DNA of 64,000 nt, taken from Hyparrhenia diplandra (Eukaryota > Streptophyta > Magnoliopsida > Poales > Poaceae). Positions within the stretch are counted from its first letter, which is position 1. Every line of letters starts with the position of its first letter. The position numbers and the translations under genes are program-made. The stretch is from NCBI GenBank assembly GCA_015847255.1, contig JADLZK010009314.1, positions 186,001 through 250,000 of the forward strand. The letters run 5' to 3'. Below, one piece after another: positions 57,882-64,000 of this stretch. A model generated the notes under the pieces. The model ran no database searches, was not told where the DNA came from, and was given only the letters and a program-made list of their open reading frames with translations.

Positions 57882-58181
57882 TGTGGATGATATTAGTTTT
57901 TTTTAAACAAATGAGCAGAAGAGCTGCCCGCTGTATTAAAAGGAGGAGCCAACAAGGCTAAGTATAAAACGGGCAAGCAGGCACAAAACACAAAAGAAAA
58001 AGAAACAAACTCGTCCGGTTGGATTGGGACATCCACGCGGGTTACCACTCAACTATACTTACTGGCGGTTGAATTGGGACATCAACACGGCCGAAACACT
58101 ACACACGGCGGCGATAGAGGAGACGAAGCACAACCACAGTTTCCACCCACCAACCGGGCTAATCTTGTGGATGATATTAGT
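57882..58181 (-). mobile_element. 5'-truncated LINE insertion with 16-bp TSD upstream of NLR-4
   Basis: 'tgtggatgatattagt' occurs at 57882-57897 and 58166-58181. The 268 bp between start with a T run (the A tail on the minus strand) and contain a LINE-type 3' end ('agctgcccgctgtattaaaa'). It lies 365 bp upstream of the NLR-4 start codon, so it may sit in or near the promoter. Confidence 0.85.
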
Positions 58182-58546
58182 CGTAGCTCAGAAAGTCTAA
58201 TTGAGCAAGACGTACCACCAACTAAAAACGAACCAATGCAATCATCCACAAGCAAGCAGCAATAAACACCTCTTCTTCTCCGACCTCTCTCTTGCCAATC
58301 TAAGCAGACCAAGCAAGCCTCATCACTCTGCTTTTTCTCCAAACAGACCAGAGCAACGACCTTCTGCTCTTGTTCTCCCTGAGGAATGAATTCTCTTGCA
58401 GCTATAGGGCACTAGGCGAGATTCACCCCGTTCAACCGTACCCTGCCACCCATCTTCAAACTGAACCACTGCCACGTCTAATCCTTCACTCTCAAACTAG
58501 TCCTCTGCAACCTTGGCTCCACGATCCCCTGTGAGCAACAGGACCA

Positions 58547-61500
58547 ATGGAGGTCGTGTTGGGTGCACTGCCAAGCCTCATCCCCAAGCTCGGTGAGCTG
58601 CTTGCCCGACGAGTACAACCTGCAAAAGGAGGTGAAAGGAGGGATCAGATTTCTCCAAGCTGAGCTCGAGACCATGAAAGCTGCTCTTGAGGATATCTCC
58701 AAGACTCCGACTGACCAGCTTCCTAATCTGGACAAAATTTGGGCCAGGAACGTAAGAGAGCTGTCCTATGACATCGAGGACAACATCGACACATTCATAG
58801 TGCAAGTCAAGGGCCATAATCAGCCGGCCAAAAAGCATGGCTTCAAGAACTTCATTGACAAGACCCTCGGGTCCTTGATACAGCCCAAGATTCGCCGCAA
58901 GATTGCTATTGACATTAGAGACATCAAGAGTCGCGTCAAAGAGGTGCATGATCGGGCCGCGGAGGTACGAGGTTAACCTAAGTGTTGATACACTTGTCAA
59001 ATTTGATCCACGTGCTTTTTGTTCGATATAAGAAGGTGACAGAACTGGTTGGCATTGAGGAGTCAAGAGATGAGGTAATAAAGATTCTAATAGGCGGCAA
59101 CCAAGCATCCAAGGTGCAAAACAAGATATTATCCATTGTCGGATTTGGAGGTTTAGGAAAGACAACTCTTGCTAATGTTGTGTATGAAAAGCTTAGACAA
59201 CAGTTTGATTGCTCAGCTTTTGTATCAGTGTCTCAGACTCCTGATATGGATAGATTATTCAGGGACATGTTCTATCAACTAGCCAATTATAGTACTGCAA
59301 GTATCAATATTGTCGATGAGTTAAGAGGATTCCTTCGAGGGAAGAGGTATGGATATATCACAAAACTAGTCATCAATTTTTTTTTAAAGTTCTTGGAGTT
59401 TTTATTTAGAAAATTTGGCATTATACTTACCATATATTGTAATGACTGCTACAAATAAGAGCTATTCCCAGACTCACTTCAATGCCACTCAAGTTTATAT
59501 CTATTCCTCTATTTGTTATACCTTCTCGTTTTATGGGATGTGCTTCCACGTAAGAATCCATTATTGCTTCTTTTCTAGCCTTAAATTCGTTAAACTAGAG
59601 CTCCTTTTTTTTTAACCGGAACAGGGTCTCCCCTTTTTTTTAAAAAATGATGATGAAAAAAGAATGTTTATATAGAAGGAGTTACAGAGCTTCAAGGCTC
59701 AAAAAAAGAGATAAAGGAACACTATACATAGTTGTCTCTCCGGGCACTGAGTAAATGATCTCCTGGGTTTGGCCATGACACAAACAAGACCAAGTTCCTC
59801 CTTGAACATCATCTTCCATAGAGCTAAACTTCGCTGTCCAAAGATTATACTGTGTCTCATCTTCTAGATGATCCAACAAGCAGTGATGAGAATTTCCCAG
59901 AAGATAACACCGCCAAAGCGAACTCTTGCTTCCATGATCATGTCTAGAGGAACAACACTCAGATTCAGGCTATAGTAATAGAGTCCCATCACTCAGTCCA
60001 TGTCATGATCTTCTATAACCAAATAATCTAAAATGATGAAAATTTAGACTAAATAGCTAAACTCTATGTGTGCAAAACAAGAAAAACATTTTACTAAGGA
60101 GAAAAGCCCAATAAAGAAATGCCTTTTAAGAGTGGAAAAGATGTGCCATTGGCTACTATATATTTGTTGGCACTGGCATGTCAAGGCCTGCTATTGCTTT
60201 GTATTGGTCATGTACTACAACCAATGTGGTACACAATACCCAGAAGCCATGCCCAGATGCTTTTATCTGCTTTCCCCTTGCTGTGATGAATGTGGTACCG
60301 ATACATAAATCTTGTATCCCTCGGTTATATAACATGTGAAACCCATATAAGAAAGATTAAATTTTCTTTCTTAATCTGCTTAGTGAAATACCTTTTGTTA
60401 TTCAATATATGTGCAGGTACTTAGATTATTATTGATGACATATGGGAAATCTCATGTTGGAAAATGATCAAATGTGCTCTACCTGATGATAATGTTCAAT
60501 ATAGGATCATCACGACTACTCGTATATTCACGGTTGCTAAAGAAATTGGCAGTCCTTACAAGATGAAGCACCTTTCTCTTGAGAACTCTAGAATATTAAT
60601 GTATGGAAGGATATTTGGCAGAGAACATAAAGACAGATGCCCCAATGAACAGCTAGAAGAAGTATCAAATAGAATACTAAAGAAATGTGATGGTGTTCCA
60701 TTAGCAATTATTACAATTGCTAGTTTGCTGGTTAGTAAAGGAAGAAGCAAATTGCATTGGTATGATGTGTGCAACTCCATCGGAACAGGACTAGAGGAAA
60801 GTAATACTGTCCAGAATATGAGAAGAGTTTTATCACTCAGCTATTATGATATGCCAGCACATCTAAGGAGTTGCTTGTTATATTTAAGTATGTTTCCAGA
60901 AGATTCTGAAATTTCCAAAGATCGTTTGATATGGTTGTGGATAGCTGAAGGTTTTTATCTTATGTGGAAAACAAGAAAAGAGCCTATTTAAGATAGGCGA
61001 GAGTTACCTCTATGAGCTAGTGAATAGAAGCATGATTCAACGGTGTATGACACATATAGAGGCATTGTAAAATTTTTTGTCGGGTACATGATATGGTGCT
61101 TGATCTTATCCGTTTCTTATCAAGTGAAGAAAACTTTGTTGCTATACAGAACAATGCGGATCACTCATCTGCATCAAAAAAGGTTCGGCGGCTATCCATT
61201 CAAAATGGCAGCGTCGGTCATGTTAAACTTGAGACTATATTGAGCACACAACATGTGAGATCAGTTATTGTCTTTCAACAGCTATTGATCATGTATCAAC
61301 TCTTGATAGCTTTAGAGTTTTTGCGTGTACTAGATTTGGAAAAATGTGATCTTTCACAAGGCTATAGCCTTAAGTATCTTGGGAATTTATTTCACTTGAG
61401 GTACCTTGGACTAAGAGAGACACGCATTGATCAGCTCCCAAGAGAAATAGGGAACCTACAATTTCTACAAACGTTAGATGTACAAGACAATGATATTCCT

Positions 61501-62351
61501 AGCTTGCCATCAACTATTGTCCGGCTAACACAACTGATGTGCCTACGCATAAATGAATTGACAGAAGTGCGAAAGTTGTCGAAAGCTTGACAGCCCTTGA
61601 AAATCTTTCATGTTTGGGCATTCGCAATGAGTCCATAGACATCATACAACAGCTGGGCCATCTGACAGAGCTGAAGGTACTGAGGATTTTCAGCTTCACT
61701 GAATGCAACAATTGTTTGGATAAATCCTTGGTGGAGTGCCTAAACAAGCTGCATAAAATCCAGAGTCTAACAATACAGATCAATTCTGGTGAATGCAGCT
61801 TGGATGGTTGGGGTTAAAAGCCCACATTATCTCCGTAGTCTGGACCTATGTAGATCCTGCTGGTTTTTGGGCTGCCTGTTTGGGTGAAGGTGGACCCTTT
61901 GCTCCTTGCGGACCTCTCCTACCTCCACATCAGTGTGAGGGGTTGCAGCAGGAGGATCTCGAAATCCTAGGAAGGTTGCCTGCTCTCTACCATTTAGAGT
62001 TGAGGTAGGACACAAGGGTCTTGGAATTAAAAGGAGATTCACCATTGGTGCTTCTTCATTCCCATGCCTAGTGAGCTGCCGGTTGTGGGAATTCGGAGGT
62101 CAGTGGTGTTTCAGCACGGAGCTATGCCAAGGCTCGTACATCTTGAGTTGGGTTTTTGCAGTTCAGGGGATGAGAGAAATCAACGGTGGTTTGGACTTGG
62201 GCCTAGGAACCTGCCATCACTGCAGCGTTTGGAGGTTTATTTACGATCTGGTGGCGCCAGCAAGCAGGAGGTGAAAGAAGTTGAGGCCATGCTGACACAC
62301 GCGATTGAAGTCCATCCAAATCATCCCACCCTTGACATATGGACAGATTAG
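58547..62351 (+). CDS. NLR-4: CC-NBS-LRR resistance-type protein (frameshifted)
   Basis: Exon 1 (58547-59346, ATG at 58547) starts MEVVLGALPSLIPKLGELLA. It slips one base in the C run near 58,607, then is open with ELSYDIEDNIDTF and RRKIAIDIRDIKS. It slips near 58,960 and in the T run near 59,018, then gives ELVGIEESRDEVIKIL, GFGGLGKTTLANVVYEKL and FVSVSQTPDMDRLF. The donor is at 59347. Exon 2 (60417-62351) has one extra base near 60,425, then IIDDIW, RIITTTR, GVPLAIITIASLLV, CLLYLSMFPEDSEI, HDMVLDLI (after slips near 60,957, 61,040 and 61,078) and an LRR (GYSLKYLGNLFHLRYLGLR) with further slips at about 61,575, 61,813, 62,005 and beyond. It ends HPNHPTLDIWTD at the TAG at 62349. It has no large deletion and no nonsense codon that is not explained by a slip, so it is the best candidate for a gene that is intact apart from base errors. 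The intron (59347-60416) carries a LINE fragment. Confidence 0.8.
59600..59998 (-). mobile_element. LINE 3' fragment in the NLR-4 intron
   Basis: A T run (from about 59,606) is followed by sequence whose minus strand reads ILITAYWIIWKMRHSIIFG-like, the tail of a LINE ORF2, in broken frames. The NLR-3 intron gives the empty site: its 'ctagagctcttttttg' near 45,999 and 'tcacgattttctacaacca' at about 46,023 correspond to 59,595 and 59,998 here with nothing between. Confidence 0.6.
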
Positions 62352-62682
62352 TGATGGAATGGATGTCCATTAAGATAACGTAAATAACTTTTGAGAGCCA
62401 GCCGTCACTCTTCTCCTTTCCCAACTTCCTCTGATGTAAATTTCCTCTGTTTCTTCTTGCGTCTCTGCTTTTTCAGTCTTTCTTTACTTCTTGGAATTGG
62501 AATTTGGATGTTTGATGCACCAATCAGAGGCAGTATTTCAAGCTAGTGTTGATGATTGTGAAAGCACAGAAATTAAAATGCTCACTTGTGGATACTACGA
62601 ACAACCTGGGCCCTTCAAGTAGGTGAATGTTGGATTGCTTAGGTATATATACTTGCAACTAGTAAAAAAAGGTATATACAGT
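62352..62682. other. NLR-4 3' flank
   Basis: 3' untranslated and flanking sequence with no gene or repeat recognised. Confidence 0.4.
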
Positions 62683-64000
62683 TTATTTTTTTTTTTGAGG
62701 GAAAACAACAGCAACCCTAAGGTTGCCTGAACTATTGCATTTAAAGACACATATACAATTTACATGAGGGATCTATTACAAGCCCGGAGGCAGAACAGGG
62801 GGAAAAAAGGAAACGAAAGAAAAAATCACGCACTACAAAATCAAACTGAATTAGGAAATCTAACTAGGGAAACGGTTTGCCCACTCAATAAGCTTATTCT
62901 TATCTACAGCTCTATTGCACCTGTTGGCCCAAAGGAGCAGATCTTCACGACAGCGGCGCGCAACCAGGAGTTTGGCTCATCACATTGTCGAAAAACTTTT
63001 GCGTTGCGGCACTTCCAAATGTTCCAGAGAATACAGCAGAGGATGGTGCTTCTGATTTTTGCATCACATTCTCGGATGGGGTTCAGGGACCAGAGGGCCT
63101 CGACATTACCGTGATCAAGACTAGAGAGGTTGAAGCCAAGGAAATTCCAGAAGCTCACGCTGCGCCGGCAGTTGAGGAAAAAGATGACCACAGCTCTCAT
63201 CATCATCACAGAAAGGACAATCAGCATCCGGCCTCATGCTGCAGTGATGGAGGCGAGCATTCGAACTCAGTCGTTGTCGGTGAAGCAGCCAAAAAAAACT
63301 TGCACTTTCTAGGGGCAAAGTCATCATCTTCAACGGAGCTGAACATTTGGAGGTAATGATCCTTCGAAGTAGGGGGTTTTCCGGGCACCCTAGACAACCT
63401 GCGATCGGGGACATCGGCGAGAGGGAGACCATGGCCATAAAGGACTGGAGCTCGAGCAGCTCCCGGGAAGCAACACTGAAAAGCCTAGGCTGAAGGTACA
63501 GTTGGAGGGCAGGTTCCAAAAAGGGCATGAGCAAGCGCAGAGATTGGGACGTCTTGAGTGCGAGAAAAAAGCGGGAAAAATCTCCGCCGGGGTTTGGGAG
63601 CCCCACAACAAGTCAAGCGGAAGGCCGTCATGTTGCCACTCCCAATCACCACTTTAGTATCATTGCGGAATGAGGGCAATTCACTCATAATATCTTTCCA
63701 AACAGGGGTAACGTCATGCTTAAGATCACCAAAATCAGAATTGTCGCTCCAACCATATTTATCACGAACCCAATTAATCCAAGGCGCGGGGGGGCACGAT
63801 GAAATTTATAAAGGAACTTTCTTAGAAGGCTTTTATTTTTTCTTTTTCCATATCCGGGATGCCAAGCCCACCTTTGTCTTTTGGGGGCGTGACATCAGGC
63901 CAAGCAACTTTGCATTGTCCGCCCTTGCACGTATTTTCACCACCCCAGAGGAAAGCACATTGCCGGGGAGACAAGGTCATGTCGATAGTGGAATGAAAGA
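62683..64000 (-). mobile_element. LINE (L1-type) 3' part, runs off the right edge
   Basis: A T run (62,683-62,696) marks the A tail of a minus-strand LINE. Reading leftward from 64,000 the ORF2 C-terminal region gives GQCKVAWPDVTPPK, DKGGLGIPDMEK, then the zf-RVT part SFFWLLHRQRLSSNARL, DCPFCDDDESCGHLFFNC, and LCCILWNIWKCRNAKVFRQ near 62,990. At least one frameshift (near 63,200) breaks it. The RT catalytic domain would lie beyond the window. Confidence 0.85.

Noticed and set aside
21836..62351. Integrated decoy domains (HMA, WRKY, BED, kinase) in the NLR cluster
   Set aside because: I searched by eye between CC and NB-ARC and after the LRR of all four genes and saw none.
1..64000. CRISPR array, operon or phage-type system
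   Set aside because: The sequence is plant nuclear DNA with introns and retroelements; the short tandem repeats lack regular spacers.

Overview
This window is nuclear DNA from a grass (Poaceae), possibly a panicoid. The grounds are GT-AG introns, CC-type (non-TIR) NLR genes, Stowaway and CACTA elements with grass-style termini, abundant L1-type LINE tails, and a eukaryotic tRNA-Ser(UGA) with internal A and B boxes. No bacterial, plastid or viral backbone is visible.

Layout. 1-6 kb: the 5' half (13 exons, minus strand) of a peroxisomal-clade long-chain acyl-CoA synthetase (LACS6/7-like); its 3' half would lie left of the window. 6-13 kb: sparse, with MITEs, an intact 818-bp CACTA element with ATG target-site duplication (TSD), a small RING-H2 gene and tandem duplications. 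13-20 kb: broken gene pieces, namely an F-box/FBD-LRR relic and two unrelated fragments in the same orientation (SMU2/protein RED C-terminus and the cNMP-binding part of a PP2C/kinase protein), then tRNA-Ser. 21.8-62.4 kb: a cluster of four related CC-NBS-LRR genes. NLR-1 (minus) and NLR-2 (plus) are head to head; NLR-3 and NLR-4 are both on plus. All share one intron position just before the kinase-2 motif, and all carry frameshifts or stops. Between them lie transposons: a rearranged chromovirus with inverted LTRs (35.9-39.4 kb), a 1776-bp Mutator-like element (MULE) with 9-bp TSD (40.4-42.2 kb), and a 7083-bp non-autonomous LTR retrotransposon with CATGC TSD (49.8-56.9 kb). 62.7-64 kb: a truncated LINE.

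The most interesting local structures are: (1) the MULE sits between the promoter/5' UTR and the coding region of a small cysteine-rich secreted-peptide gene; (2) the 7-kb LTR element has a primer-binding site that continues for about 59 nt as a perfect complement of tRNA-Lys(CUU), far beyond the usual 18 nt, and carries its only recognisable coding sequence in antisense; (3) LTR sequences in a near-palindrome of about 230-bp arms next to a truncated chromovirus.

Caution: single-base indels, often in homopolymers, interrupt almost every conserved coding region, including the otherwise well-preserved LACS gene with intact splice sites. Some may be consensus errors. NLR-2, NLR-3 and the SMU2 copy also have in-frame nonsense codons or large deletions and look like true pseudogenes.
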